Shown here in pieces: positions 26,801-41,800 of a stretch of 64,000 nucleotides of DNA. Position 1 is the stretch's first letter; every line of letters begins with the position of its first letter. The stretch spans positions 310,001-374,000 of the forward strand of contig VZTG01006663.1 of the NCBI GenBank assembly GCA_013397845.1. The letters are read 5' to 3'. The notes under the pieces were generated by a model. That model had not been told where the DNA came from. It was given only the letters and a program-made list of their open reading frames with translations, and did no database searches. The DNA comes from Melanocharis versteri (taxonomy: Eukaryota; Chordata; Aves; Passeriformes; Melanocharitidae). Position numbers and translations under genes: made by a program.

Positions 26801-29800
26801 GCGGTAGGCCAGACCAAAGGTCTGCCAATGCACTCACCCCACTTTGTCAGTGACCAGCAGTAAACATTTGCAGCACGGGATTCGAATAGGGCAACTGTGC
26901 AGCAACACTTGCCCTAGGTACCTGTGCTGGGTCTGTATTGCTGATATGAGCCACATTTGAGAAAGATCAGTTGGATATAGAAAAAGGATGGGGGTAATCT
27001 TACCACGTGGCGACTGTTCATAAATGAGAATCACAGAATATTCTGGGTTGGAAGGGCCCCATAACAATCATCAAGTCCAGCTCTTAAGTGAATGGCCAAT
27101 AAAGCGATTGAACTCACAACCTTGGTGTTTATAGCAGTAGGCTCTAACCAACTTAGCTAAGCTCTGACTGCACCACTGTGCAGAGATTCAAAAAGTATAT
27201 TTTCTATAACCTAGGAAAGTGACAATTAACAAGGAATGCCACTGATGTGTATTAGAGCAAAAATTAGAGCAGTGATGTTCAGGAAGAGTCTTCTAAATAG
27301 TGGCAGTTGCAGAAACATATTCTCAGTTTAAAATGGAGCCTGGATTTTTGAAAGGGTTAGATTGCATACTTGTTTGTGATGGTTGGAGGATAGACTTAGA
27401 ATGCAGGAGCTCCTATCCCATCTAAACAGATCCCTAATCAGAATATTTTAGAAGCAGATGAGTTTTCTCAGCACTGAATTCTAATTTGTTTTGACTTTCA
27501 CTGCACAAAAGTACTGGAAGTGTGGGCAAGATGAAAAAAGTTTAGTAATACTGTGTTTAAGGACTCTGTAATGATGATTTTGATGATTTTTGAAAAAGTT
27601 TAAGAAATTGTACTTACTTCTAACAATCTTCCTATCTATTAATAATATTTACCTACCCTTGAGTTGGAATCCTGTCTTGCTTGTTCACCCATCATCCTTC
27701 ATCTTGAAAGGCATCCTCCTGCCTCTCACCCTCATTCCCAAAGCTTAGCCCTGCTGCTCCCCTTGAATATGAAAGGAAATTATTCCTGAGCTGTATTACT
27801 AAGAGTCCCAGAACACAGTGGGAATGAATGTCCAAAGACAAAGACAGGGTGGGATCATCTCTTTCAGCTTCACTGTGAAGTTAGATCAGTCAGGGCCTAC
27901 TATGATGCTGCACCCAGAATTTAGAATAATGCTACACATCTTGAAAGACCCATCTACTAAAGCCTTCAAAAGCTGAGCTTCAGAATTCTGTGCTCTCTTA
28001 ATAGAATACAATGCTTGCAGTGGCACAGCACACTCTGAGGCTGGAGCACACATTGTTTGCTCTGTATCTTAGAAGTCGTCTCACTCTTGACTAACTGAGA
28101 AACATATGTTGATGATCCAATTAATGACAAATTTAAAATATTTTAAATGAACATAAGCTAGTCTTGTCAATTAGGGAGCCTGCAATTTTATCTGTAATAT
28201 ACCCTAAAAATGAGAGACCATAACAGGTAAATAATTCAGGAATCATAATATATGGATTTCTTGGTGATGTGTTCAAACATTTGTAAAAGCAATGTTTATT
28301 TGTCCCATTCAGCTATTAACATAAAAGAAAAATCCAGCCTTTGATTGCAGGCTATCTTCTAAAGTATTCAGCAGGAGTAAATCTGCTAAACATTTTACTA
28401 AGCCCCAACTTAATGCTATTTAGCCAGGTGTTTATAGCACAAATGGAATGTTACATACAGTGATGAATTACTCCTGTCACTGTAAAAGAACTCATATTTT
28501 AACACCCTTACTCTTCCATCATTTATTTGTATTTGATTATGCTCATGAGTTTGTCAGTACTATGACACAACCTAATTTTGTCTTCTAGATACTGGACGTT
28601 TATAAAAATGAATAAGGTAAAAACAAACCTCGTACTGAGTTTGCTTTTCATGCTTAAGGCTAGATTTCAATCAGTAAAATAATAAAAGCCTGATAGCAGC
28701 CTGAAGTATGGAGCCCAGAGTACTTTAAAATAACTTCTCTGTGTAGCATTTTGCATTAGTAGTACGTTGAATAGTGAAGTTGCATGGTTTTCTTCTTATT
28801 CTGTATTCATTTCAATTCCAGCTATGTCTTAATCATCACCGCAGGAAATGACTGCAGTTAAAATCAAATTAGGTATGCATATAAAAGCAGGAGATGATCA
28901 GTTTTAAATGATACATCAACTTCTAACCCTATTAGTTCTTCAAATCCATCTGTTGTTTTCCTGTGAGCAATGAAGCAGAAGAAAAACTAGTAGTGATTTC
29001 TAAATCTAACAATAACATAGTAAGACTGATAAAAGGAACTACTCTGTGCTTGTTCAGTTTCCTTTGTGAATTCCTGGAACAAGTGAAGCCCATTTTCAGG
29101 AATTCCCAGGAATCCCAGTGATAGAAATCCCATGCCAGAACTCCTCTAATATTACTCACAGAAGCATAGCAAACTCTTTTCTATGATGCAGTCTAAATTT
29201 AAGGAGAACATACTAAGACAGACAAGGAAGCACAAAGAAAAAAGCAAAACAGAGACATTTGTCAGTATGATAGTTTACCAGATGTCTGACTATTCTGAAG
29301 AGGTTTTGCAGGCATTATAAGGCAAGATTATTTAAAAGACGGATTTGAAGGAAGGACAAGTTTTTTAAAGGAAAAGGAGTTTTCTGTGTGAGAGTAGCAG
29401 CATAGAAAGAAACCAGGAGGTATATTTTTCATTTATAGTCTATTGAGGATGCCAGCCTAAGCCTAGTGTTTCTCCATTCAAAAATTATTGTTATTATAAA
29501 ATAAAGTTATTGTTCTCAAGTGGATTTCAACACCACTGAAATGCAGACATCTCAGCAGACTTTTAATACCACATGAATAGCAAAACTGTGTCGGCAAGAG
29601 AGACAGCTTAACAAAGCATCACATGTTCAGAGAAGGTATTTGAGTCCATGACATCTAGCTACAGTAGAGCTGTGGTTGTAGAGTCTGACTTCTGAAAAAA
29701 CGCTAAACATCTGGTTTTTTAATTATTTATCATGGAAAGTACCACACACAGCTGAATCTGTTTTGAGTTAAATGAATGATTTCAAAAAATCTTAAAAATT

Positions 29801-32800
29801 TGCTGTTGGATATATCATCTTCTTCAAGCTTTTCTTGAATGTGCTTAGTACCCACATTTTCTGTATCAGGATTCTGAATCCTGGAGGCATATTTGGAGCA
29901 TGTAGAAAACAAATGTTCCGGGAAATGTTCCAGTGTAGTAGTGAATGTTAGGGCCAATCTGGCATTAGCCCAGAAAGAGAGAAGAGAGCACATCTACTCT
30001 AATAAAATCTACCATTATCTCCATGTCAGTAAAAGAAACTAAAATTAATCCACTATTTCACATGAAAAGCAAAGTATTTTTAATGTAGGGAAAGGTTTTC
30101 TTCCCAAATGTCGCTTGATCTTCCTGTTAATATCTGGAGTGAAAGACATGTATTAGTGATTCTACTCTTAAAAGAAACTCTCTGTGCCAGAATTAAAGGG
30201 CGCTATCCTCCCCATCAATCATCTGCCATCACTTCAGGAATATAAAAAACAGAGCAGTCAGAAAGACCAAGAAAGGTTCTGTTTCTCAAAAGTGCAGCAA
30301 GCAGGTAGTCAAGTTGATCAGATATTGTCAACAGCTTCTACCCAGTTCTCCATCATCTTAAGACATGACAGTTTCCATCTGGGGCTGCTAAGGGGTTTGT
30401 TGTTGAAGCAATGTCTGTTCCCTCTGATGTTATAACCAATCTCACCAGTCTCACTGAAGGCTTCTGTCTACTGTATTTTGTGTCCTTCTCCTGGGTGGTC
30501 TGCAAGCTGAGTTTTACTCCCATGGACTTGTTTCACCCTAAACCCTGACCTGGTCCCAAGGGTTCTGCTACCTTGCAGAACATGTCTGGGACATCCTAAC
30601 ACAAAATCTGAGGAAGTGAGCAGGGACCCATCATGTTCTGGAGTTTCCTCCATCCAAAAGGATTTCATAAACCATTTGTGCAGTTATAACCCATTTAAGC
30701 TACTTCCTGCCATGCTTGCAGCATATGCAGGTTGTCTAGAGTAGTTTTGCTTGAAAAAGAATCTCTTCTCTCTGAAGTTTCAAGCCAGCCAGCCACTTAG
30801 CCATGGCCTTCCTTTCCTGTGCAGAAGTTCTCCCTCCATTGTGCTGGTACAGCTGTTTGCATAGTTGATTTCTCAGTCACACTTGTGAAATGAGCTGGCA
30901 TAGATCAAAATGGCTTTCTGTTGTAGCTATTTTAAGAGTAGATGATTCTTTCAGTGAGTGTCTCTCATTTAGAGAGAAGCCACATTAACAGTGGAATCAA
31001 TTTAACTGAGAGAACAATATTGTTTAATAGAGGAAAAGGGAGATGAGGTGCTCCTAAACAAATCATATCTTGCTGCATTAAGAAGGAAAGGAATAGATTT
31101 CCAGAGAGAGAAATGGAAGGACTGACTAATGACAGTAAGTTGAACAAGCTTAAGGAAGATTATTAACATCACTGAGCTGAGCGCTTAACATAATTGAGCT
31201 GGTTCTCTTGGGGCGTATACTTCCTAGTCCATGTTTTTTTTTTCTTTTTGCTCTTCAACTTAAGCTGAGAGAAAAGTAAAACTCAAACAGAAGTCTAGAC
31301 AAAATGTGGCCATTTCATTTATTTTGTGTCAAAATAGACTCTTCAGCTAGATGCATGCAATTCATACAATTGCAATATTTGCCAGGAATTGAAAGTTAAA
31401 ATACATTTTTAACATCTTTCTGTTTTTGAAATATTTATGGAAACTATTATCAAAATAGTACCAAAGATTCAGCTATAACATAAAGATTATTCCTTAAATC
31501 GTAGGCAAACTCAAAGTTTGAACACACAAAAAATATTAAATACCTAATTCTCATTTGCTTTACTACGAACTCAATCATCAGCAGTTACTGTTTCCTATCT
31601 GCCCTCAACTTTCATGCCCACTCCTTTCTGCATGTTCACCTTCTTCCACAGAGGAGATTATCTCTTTATGTCCTAACTGGACGCAAAATTTTTTTTACAT
31701 TTTTCTAAATTGCATCTTTGAAGGAAACAAAATCTGAGCCCCAGTTGCATTTCTGTTAAAGTACTTTGCTCCTCCAGGACTAGTCCATGTAGTCCCATTC
31801 AATGTCCTTGCCATTCCTCTAGCAAAATAAAAAGGCTTTGAAAAGCTAATCAGTTATCATTTTTAATGTGTGTTTGGGGATAAGCAATGAAACAAGCTGG
31901 AATCCAGCCCTTAGAATGAAAAATTCACATCCTTATGTGGGAGTAGTCTACCTGAATGAAAGGACGGACGGACGAACACTAATCTCTCAATTACAAAGCT
32001 TATTTGTAATACAAGTGACTATTCAGTCTTTCTGGCTATATATATATTAATTTTTTTTCTTTCAGGTAATGACAGAATCCTTCGTTTGTGGAATCCTGTT
32101 GTTAATTTTAGTCCTACAGGGAAGCTATTAGGACACAAACATAGTGTTGTGGAAATTGTGACAAATGAGAAAGATCAACATATCATCAGCCTTTCCTGTG
32201 CAAAGGTAAACACTTTTCTGAACCTCAAGGAAACAGGGCTGGAAGAAGGGCCCAGAGAGGTACAGACCTGTCAGCCTGACCTCAGTGCCCCACAGAGTTA
32301 TGGAACAGATCATCTGGAGTGCAATCACACAGCATATACAGGACTACCAAAGGATCAGGCCCAGACGGCACAGGTTTAGGGAAGTCAGATCCTGCCTGAC
32401 TAACCTGGTTGCGTTTTATGAGCAGGTGGCTTGCCTGGTGGGTGGGGGAAAGGCTGTGGATGTTGCCTACCTGGAGTTCAGCAAAGCCTTTGATACTGTC
32501 TCCCATGGCATTCTCCTGGAAAAGCTGTCAGCCCACAGCTTGCACGGGTGCATCTTTGCTGGGTTAAGACCTGGTTGGGTGGCTGGGCCCAGAGAGTGGT
32601 GGTGAGTGGTGCCACATCCAGTTGGTGGCCAGTCTCTAGAGGTGACCCCCAGGGATTAGTATTGGGTCTAGACCTGTTCAGTATTCCTATTGATGATCAG
32701 GATGAGGGGACCAAGTGCACCCTCAGTAAATTCACAGACAACACCAAGCTGGGGGAGTGTCAGTCTGCTGGAGGGTAGGAGGGCTCTGCAGAGGAATCTG

Positions 32801-35800
32801 GAGAGGTTGGATTGATGGGCCAGAGTCAACAGTGTAAGGTTCAGAAAGACCAAGTGTTAGGTCTTGCACTTCGGCCACAACAACCCCAGGCAGCATTACA
32901 GGCTTGGGGAAGAGTGGCTGAAAACTGCCCAGCAGAAAAGGACCTGGGGTTACTGGTCAACAGCATCTGAACTTGAGCTAGGATTGTGCCCATGTGGCCA
33001 AGAATGCCAATGGCAACCTGGTCTGGATCAGCAGTAGTGTGGCCAGCAGGACCAGGGCAGTGATTGTCCCCCTGTACTCAGCACTGGTGAGGCCACACCT
33101 CAAATCCTGTGTTCAGTGTTGGGCCCCTCACTTTAGGAAGGGCATTGAGGGGCTGAAGTGAGTCCAGAGAAGCGCAGTGAGGCTGGTGAAGGGTCTGGAG
33201 CACAAGTCCTTTGAGGAGCAACTGAGGGAGCTGGGATTGTTTAGCCTGGAAAAAAAGGAGGCTTAGGGGAGACCTTATCACTCTCTACAACTGACTGAAA
33301 GGAGGCTGTAGCCAGATGGGGGGTCAGCCTCTTCTCCCAGGCAGCTAGAAATAGGAGAAGAGGAAATGGCCTCACACTGTGCCAGGAGAGGTTTAGGTTT
33401 AAGATCAGGAAGAATTTCTCCACAGAAGGGGTTGCTAAACATTGGAACGGGCTGCCCAGGGAGGTGGTGGAGTCACCATCACTGGAAGTGTTAAGAAGCA
33501 GTTGGACGTGCCAGTTGTTAGTGCCGTGATCTGGTTGACAAGGTGGTGCTTGTCAGAGGTTGGACTCAGTGATCTTGGAGGTCTTTCCAACCTAAATGAT
33601 TCTGTGATTCTGTGAAATCAATGCTATAAATTCAAGTAGAAATCTATTTTTGAGTAAGTACTTCTGATAGTAATTGGTTATCAGCTCATTTGTTTTAATA
33701 AAAAGGCAGGATTTTAGCTTAAAAATTCCAAATTATTTTATGTTGAGAAGCAAGACTAGAATGGAACTATTTGACATATTATCTCCACGAATGTGACAAA
33801 AGAATGCTTACAATAGTAGATATTAACATTCTGATAATTTCTGAATTATTTTAGCAACTGCCAGATTTAAAACAGAACCTGTACCCAAATGCTTCATTCA
33901 GTAGTGATCACCTGCAAAAATTTCCTACAGTTCTCTTGCCCTTCTCTCTGCCTACCAGCCTACTAAATCCATAGGTAGAGTCTTTCTGATGTCTCTATAT
34001 ATCATGTTCAACTATTGATCTCTTTCCAAGCACTGTCTTTTACAAGGCTTACTGATCCAAAGCATTGCCCGTAAACAGGAATACTAATAAAATCAGTAAT
34101 AACGCTTCTTCCACCAAATATTGCAAGATTCTGCTGGAAATAGATGGGTTTACGAGAAGTTATTGATGGAATCATGGTGTTGGTTATTTATATCATTCGT
34201 CAAAATGGGACTTTTCAGGAGAGAATAAAAACTTCTATAAATATGAGCAAAAATAAAAGAGAAGCCCCTGAAGGAGTAGTTGTGAATGGCTAAAGAACTC
34301 TTTCAAGAGTGGTCCAATGCAATATTTTCAATTTTTAGCACTATTCAATATCTTCATCAGCATCTACAATGAAGGACTAGAGAGGATAGATACTAAATTA
34401 ACCAGTTACGCCAAACTGGTAAAAGCTGTAGACCTTGAGCAGAAGTATTAGAGTTCGGAATGGTCATTAAAATTGAAGGTATGATCTCTGAAAAATAGCT
34501 CCTCTAAATCAATAATGACCTGATGTAATTGGTCTACTGAGATATCCATCTATCTCAAAGGTTTCCAGATTTTTGTTGGGTTATGTAGAAAATATTGCTG
34601 AGCTATTTGTCCTGCCCATGCCACTCCTCTGCTGTAATTGCTTACCACTGCTCATTGTGGTGACAGTAGATACCATATTTTCACTTCTTTAATCCTGTTC
34701 TTAAAAAACCTCACACATTTCTAATAGTAATACTAGCTGAAGATAAATTATCAAAATTTCCCATCTTCACATAATCCTGGAGCCATAACCCTTCTCCCTT
34801 CCTCACTCCTATAAATCTATACCTGTCTGTTCTGTATATAACTAACTTTGCTACAGGAATACATTACTTTGAATTAAGGAGGGTTTTGACAGATAGCCTC
34901 GAGCTAAATATGTAGGAAAAATGGAGTAAGATGTAAGACATGACTTAAAGGGAATGAATGAACATTAGGATATTTATGGAAAAGCTACTGAGAATGAAGC
35001 CCCTGGGGCAGTAAATATAGAAGATCTCTTGAGGGCCCTTCTGGGCTTTTCTATGATTCAATATGATGATTCATAAGAAAGCAAAATCTATTTTAAAATT
35101 TTCCTAGTATGTGAACACATGATCTTAACTAAATATAGCTGAGTTGTGCCAATGACATCAGTAAGACCATTTGTACCCACAAAAGAATATATGAAAGTAG
35201 GTTTTAATTAAAAGCCATGTGTGTTTAAATAGTGCAGTGAGTTACAAGGCTGAAACTACACTTCTCAAAAAAAAGATAAATAGACATAAATTCCTAGACT
35301 TCCAAATACCAGATAAATCTTGTGGTCATAGTGAAAACTATATCAAAAGAAGGAATCCCTCACAGAGAAGTCTAAACATAGACTTTCAAATAAAGTGCTG
35401 ATCACTCTGTACCTCAAATATGCAATCCATAGATGATATACAGTATACCAAATAGCAGAAGAAGGTCAGCTATAACAGGATTGCTTCCAACCTGCTGAAA
35501 GCACATTTTGTGTTTGATAGTTAAGAACCAGGAATTATACAAAGGTGTGCTACTTCTCAGGGAACTTTTAATGTTACTTTAGAAACTTAATTTGTTTCCA
35601 CCTAAAAAACAAGGACCAACTTTCAATCCGTATAACATAAAAAAATCAAAATAGTTTTCTCTGTTTTGTTTCTGTCCTTCAGTGACTGTGATATAGAAGG
35701 CCACTGAAGCAAAATAAGGACAGCCTATATATCTTTACTGAAAATAAGTTAGAGACGTATCAATGACCTCATGGAAGCATTGTATCCTAGGGAAACAAAA

Positions 35801-38800
35801 TCTCTTTATATAGATTTTACAATAAATGTTTGACAGAATAGCGGAACTAGAGAAAAGCTTAGTAAAATTAAATTAATACTTTTTCAGAACTTTCCCAAAA
35901 TTAAATTTAACCTAAACCATATCAGCTATCCATATTAAAATAAAAGCTTTTTTATTGTGCCATTTTCAGCTAAATTTGCAAAACAAGGTGAAAAGTAGGG
36001 AGTAATTTTTTTTTTAATTAAGATTTGCAGTTGTTATCTTTATTCCATAATTGTTACATTTGAAGATTCAGAATGATTTTAAACTTTATGGCTATTTTTC
36101 TTGAACTATATTGAAAAGTTCCTTTTCATTGTAAAGATATTTTTGTGCAATATAAAATGTGCTCGCAAGAATATCTCTGCAGCCTGTGTGTAACTTATTT
36201 ATACTACAGAGTTCAAAAGTAAAGGATCGCATTGACTTTTGGTTTTAGACTCATGCTGCAGCAAAGCATTGCAATCTGAAGAAGCATTGTCTGAATTAAG
36301 GGCTCAAAACCTGCAGTGAATGGTTTTAAAGATACCAGAAATGTTACACATCTACTGCAAGAGTACTAGGGGATTTATTTTATGGTATTAGCCTTAGTTC
36401 CATACCATGGAACATAACTATATGTTGTGTTTTATACAAAAATGTAAAAATGAACGAATCTGAAACCATGGTTTCACAGCACTAGTGAAAAAAAAATTAG
36501 AAATCAAAGGGAATTTCTTTTATAGTGGAAGAGCTAGTTTAGAAGATTATGAACTCTGACATTCTGAACATCCCAAAGCACAGAAGACAGAGTCAATCCC
36601 GGGAGAAGGGGAGGGAGGCATCAATGTGTTAACTTTGTGAGGTAGATTCTGAAAGTACAGATTACTCAGCAGGCCTTGGCTCTTTGCAAGCCCAGCTCAG
36701 CAATAACAAAAAAAAAATCTCTATATTACCAACCTGTGTTCAGCACAAATCCAAAACATAGCCCCATGCCAGCCACTGGGAGGAAAATTAACTGTACCCC
36801 AGTCAAAACTAGTATACTTCACTAGATCAGTTCTGCTTTTGTCAGCAGAAGAAACATCTGAGCAGTGCTGTCTTCTTTTTGGAGCATATTTCTTGATTTA
36901 CTCTGTGGCATTTTGGCCAGTATGCAATGCAGCTTTCTGGAAAGCATTGAAGAAACCTCTGTGATATTTAATCTAACTGAAAACAAGTTGTCCTGAGGCA
37001 GTAATAACAAAACAATTACAACAACAATTAAGAAACTGTTTTGGAATTTGAATTCAAACAAGGGTTCTATTTAAGAAAATGAAGATTTCTTTAACTATTC
37101 CAGCACATAAGCATTTTATTTGCTCCAATATTATAAGGATTTCTTGATAGAATGAATTATTAGTAAACGGTTGTCAGGCAGCTATTAAAATTTTTTATCC
37201 TATCACAAAAATTAAACTTAGTTTTTTGGGTTTATAACATAAGAATACCTACAAATTAGGCAGAGACATTGATTTGTATATAATTTCTGTATGACCTTTA
37301 GTCATATGAATTAGTGTTTCTGTAGTAGTAATACTGAGGTGGAGGGGAGGGCCAAGGCAGGAATTGTCATAATTCTGTGTTGCTGAACTTGCTCCAGAGT
37401 ATAACATTCACGGAAATAAGTTTGTTCCTGATCTTCCAGATTGTGAAGACTTTAGAGATAACAATTTGCATAGGTGCAGTTACAGCTGTAGTCCACAGCC
37501 ACATCTTTTTCTTCAGCAGTTCAGTTAAGTGAATTTACAAAAAGATCTGAAATGTTGATGTGATCTATGTGTTCCTAATCATGGGAACATGCTCTGAATC
37601 TTGTGTTGAGATTTCCCACAAACACAATTATATGTTAAATTGTATACCACAGACCAACAGGAGCTACATTCATCACAACTACACTTACAGTGAGTCTGTC
37701 TTGACTTACATTTTGGTTGAAAATATTACCAAAAAGGAATTACTGTTAAATTTGGCTGAAGATATTAACTCATCCCTTGTTTCATTGCACCAAAATATGG
37801 ACTCAGATTTTCATATAATTTTCATGTAATACATGGACTCTTTGCTAAGGTGTCAGCATGTTATAGTCATAGATTAGGTTATTGGCATAAAAGTAAAAGC
37901 ATATGTATATAACTGTAAATGCAAATGATTGGAATTATTCTGCAGAAGCCACTAAAGCAGTTTTCAGGAAACATTTTTTCCAAGATGACTGCCAAAGCCT
38001 ATCTCTAGATTTATGATTGTAATACCATTGATATTTATCATTTGGGAGCTATAAAAAGAGGAATGAGTGAATATTTCCTACTGTTAGAACTATTTTACAC
38101 CTTTTCTCTACAAAGTAAAATAGTACGGCTTATTCAAGCACTGAAGCAACATATTTTTTATTGACAAGAAAGGCTGGTAGAATACATTAAGTCCTTTAAA
38201 AAAAGCCAGCTTTGGACTTGGAATTACAGCTAAGCAGCATCCTTAGATGCTTCAAGATACACTCAACAGACAATGAATTATGACAAGTTTGATGTTTCAA
38301 ATCAGGCAAGGCAAGATTGTCCTGTATAAAGGTACTTGATCTGCCTGGTTATTACCACTACTGCATTTTTCTACAAATACCAATACTCTAAGTTAATAGA
38401 AATTGCTATAGTTGTTTGGTTGGTTTTTTCCTGATGGGCCCAATAAACAGAATTGCTTTTACAGAGTGTATGGTAGTATGAGAACAGTCTGTGGGGTAAA
38501 GAAATAACCGAAAACTGCCTTGATGCTTCAGCACAGGTAGAAGAATACTGCATAGGAAGTCTCTGCTGTGTTTATTTTTTTCCTCTCCTTCATGTCACTC
38601 AATCCTTCATCGCCCCTGTCTCTCTATAGTTTGCCCATTCTTATTTTCGTATCATGAAGCATTTATTACTTAATTTTTTCATATTACAGAACTGATTGAA
38701 TGCATTCATGATGCATCAAGGGGAAGAAAAAGCACTCGTAGGCACAGGGGCTATTAAGCCTGGAGATGTGGCAGGAAGCAGGCCATTATCTGAAAGATGA

Positions 38801-41800
38801 TCTTGCACTCTGGGGAAACAAGGAGGTTAAGGCTAATGGCAGAGACCAGACCTGGCTGAACAGCCCTTGTACTGAAAGGCTGTGAAGCAGTGACAGCCGC
38901 TCTCTCTCAGTGCAGAATGGGGATTCACAACTTGAAACAGTGGAGGCTACAACTTCATGTCTTGCCGACTTGAGTTGCCAATGGAAGTCAGAAAGCCAAA
39001 ATTTACTTCACCTGTTGTTTCATTGATTTTACTAGAACATCTCCAGTGGTGGGTTTGGTTGAATTAGACCACTTAAGTGAGTCAGGAGAACAAGTTTTGA
39101 GCCTACAGGCTTCAATTCATAAAAACAAACAGTTTTGTTTCATGATCAGTAGGGCTGATATAAGGAGTATATCCCAGTCTTTAAACCACTGTACAGTATC
39201 ATTTGTAAACACAAACCCCTTGTTTTAAACAAGTGAAGGCAGTGTTCTTTGGGTGTTTTCTTTTTAAAAGTAATTTCGTTTTTGGCACCTAAAGAGCAAT
39301 GCATGCATTTACACATGGCAGGAGAGTAGTGCAATAAGTGGAGATTTCTCATATCTCCATTCTGGGGCATGGGAGAGATTCATTCCATTCATAATTTGTT
39401 CAAAATCTAATGCAGCCAACATGATGCAACCACATAAACATTTCTTTGCTCAAATTTGCCTATCCTAAAGTAACTCTGTTGTACATATGTTAGCTTTACT
39501 CTTACACAACCTAAGGGTAGATTTTTAGCATTTCAGAGAAGATAGAGGGAGGGAAGATATGTAGTTTTTTCATTTTCTGAATTTTGCAAATTTACTCAAC
39601 CCTTAATGTTATCAGTCTCCTGTCCTCTCTCTCCTGATCTGCTTAATACCGGCTGGGCGATATCCCTGTGGGGAGTTATAAGTGTCTTTGTCAGTGTGGA
39701 GCTGAGCAGCTGATGGTATCAATGCCTGTTAGTGTGGATGTCTGTCTAACCAGTTTTGAAAGCACATGACATTGTTATAAGGATATATTTATAGTACAGT
39801 CATTTGTCTTCCTGAAAAATGAGAGCAACTCAGCTGGAAACACACTGCTTAATTAATGTCAAACCATTGCTAATCATGGCTGTTACTGGAATGTACTGTA
39901 TAACAATATTAAATTTAATCTAGATAATTTGAAAAAGAGGCATTTGGGAAATCTGCTCCAGTCATCCTTCACAAAAATTATGTGGCCACATCTATATCAG
40001 ATATATTTTTTGTATACAGCTTTGAAACCAAAGTTCTCTTACTACTGTGCTTTTATTCTTATTGGTTTGGTTGTTTCTCCCAGATATTAAGAATTTTATT
40101 CTCCTCTTATATTGCATAATCCTTCAATAACATTGAATATTCTTCTGACTTTTCATATAAGATACTCAATTTTCTGTAATTTCCTGTCCCATTTTCTGAT
40201 ATTCAACTTACTCTGTGCCTTAGATAGTCTGCCAAAAAAAAACAAAACAAAACAACAACAAACACTACAAAAGCCTACAGAAGTTTCAAGGGATATCTCA
40301 TCCATGTATATAAATATTGGAAGGGATGGCGTAAAGAAGATGGAACCAGGATCTTTTCAGTGGCTCCCAGTGACCAGAACAAAGACTATGAAAACTGAAA
40401 CATAGGAGATCCTGTGTGAACATCAGGAAATATTTCTTTACTGTGAGGGAGACCAAGCACAGACACAGGGTGCCCAGAGAGGTTGTGGGATCTCCATCCT
40501 TGGAGATATTTCAAATCCATCTGGATGTGGCCCTGCTCTGTGTGGCCTAACTTGAACCATGGTATTAGACAAGGTGATCTCCAAAGTTCACTTCCAACCA
40601 CAACTGTTGTTATTCCATGGAAAAGTAAAATTACCTCAAAAACTTTATCTAAGGTGAGAGAATCATTCTAAGATTGGTTGAAGATTGACAGGAGGAACCT
40701 GACTGGTTTTTAACTCTTCTGATTCAGTATACACGGGCAGCCACCTCTGTCCTACACCTCTAGCTTCCTGTTTCAGACCCCCACACCATCTACATGTGCA
40801 CTGAAGCTGTTCCCCAGAAGTATTGAGTGTTATTTTGTCTTTGCAGCAGGGATCAGGTATGTCTATTGTCAGCACATCCTGCACACAGTACAGAGACAAG
40901 GCATGCAAAGCATTTACACCCTCTCAATAGCGGCAACCAGTAAATATCCTTCAGGCTCATTACTATGTAATATATACTCACTATTGCATGAAACAGTTTG
41001 ATTTCTTTCCAACATCCCTTCGTGTTTGGGAAAAGTAAGTAATTTTATATACTAACAGGTTAATGGTATTATCTAAGGAAGTGATTTGAAATGCTCATAA
41101 TTTTGAACTTTGTCAAGTTGCTATCTCGATAAGGCGGCAGTTATAGTACTGCTTGCTGCACCACATTGCATTAATATGATTAGAACTAAATCCTCCTTGC
41201 CTTAACCTCACAAGTAATCCCATTGACATCAATTTGTTCCTAAGTCCTCTTATTGTGACAGGGAGTGGTAGCACTTTGCAGGATCACCTTCAGGGATCAC
41301 AGGACACATATAGGCACTCCCTGCAGATAACTTAAATAACACAGCAAGCAGAACTGCAGTTTGACATTCATGCCTGATGATTTTTGTCTTTGAGGCCTCA
41401 GATGTTCTGTATGAATTTGTGAATTTTTTCACTTAGACCATGGAGCCTTAAATGACCCTCTCAAACAGGTGAACAGGGTAGCAAATAGGAGCAGATAAAC
41501 TAAACACTTCATCAAAAAATCGACTTCAATTGTTCCTTACACTTCCTGTCTATGCCTACAGTGAATACTGTGGCTAACGCAACTTCTTTCTGCCCCAAGA
41601 GTGGTTGGATTTTGGATTTTCCTGGATAAGTGTTTTTTCATAAGTCCTTTTAAAGACTTGCAGTATCACCATTCTGTAAAATTGAGGGAAGTTGACTTCT
41701 TCAAAAGACAAATATTCTTTAACTTTTAAAAAGTATCAGCAGAATGTGAGAGTTTGGAAGAACTAAAAGAAAGTTACTGTTTTCTCTGGAGAGTTATTGA

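Larger units (their letters stand above)
25516..32065 (+). other. WDR64: WDR64 intron 9
   Basis: 6.5 kb. It contains an A/C-rich simple stretch (26314-26383) and a tRNA-derived SINE (27029-27166). A tiny GGAC repeat lies near 31962-31973. The remainder shows no exon or repeat I can name. Confidence 0.85.

Noticed and set aside
27090..27166. A functional tRNA-Ile gene on the minus strand
   Set aside because: Box B and the anticodon loop are decayed, and the sequence continues into a CR1 tail, so it is a SINE head.
32285..32605. A separate reverse-transcriptase gene
   Set aside because: It is a piece of a 5'-truncated CR1 with altered catalytic residues and frameshifts.
37560..37829. An 89-codon plus-strand frame in intron 10
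   Set aside because: It has no splice sites, no family resemblance and no in-phase role. Probably chance in AT-rich sequence.
41140..41245. A named ancient amniote repeat
   Set aside because: Strings such as AATCCCATTGACATCAAT look familiar, but I cannot assign a family with confidence.
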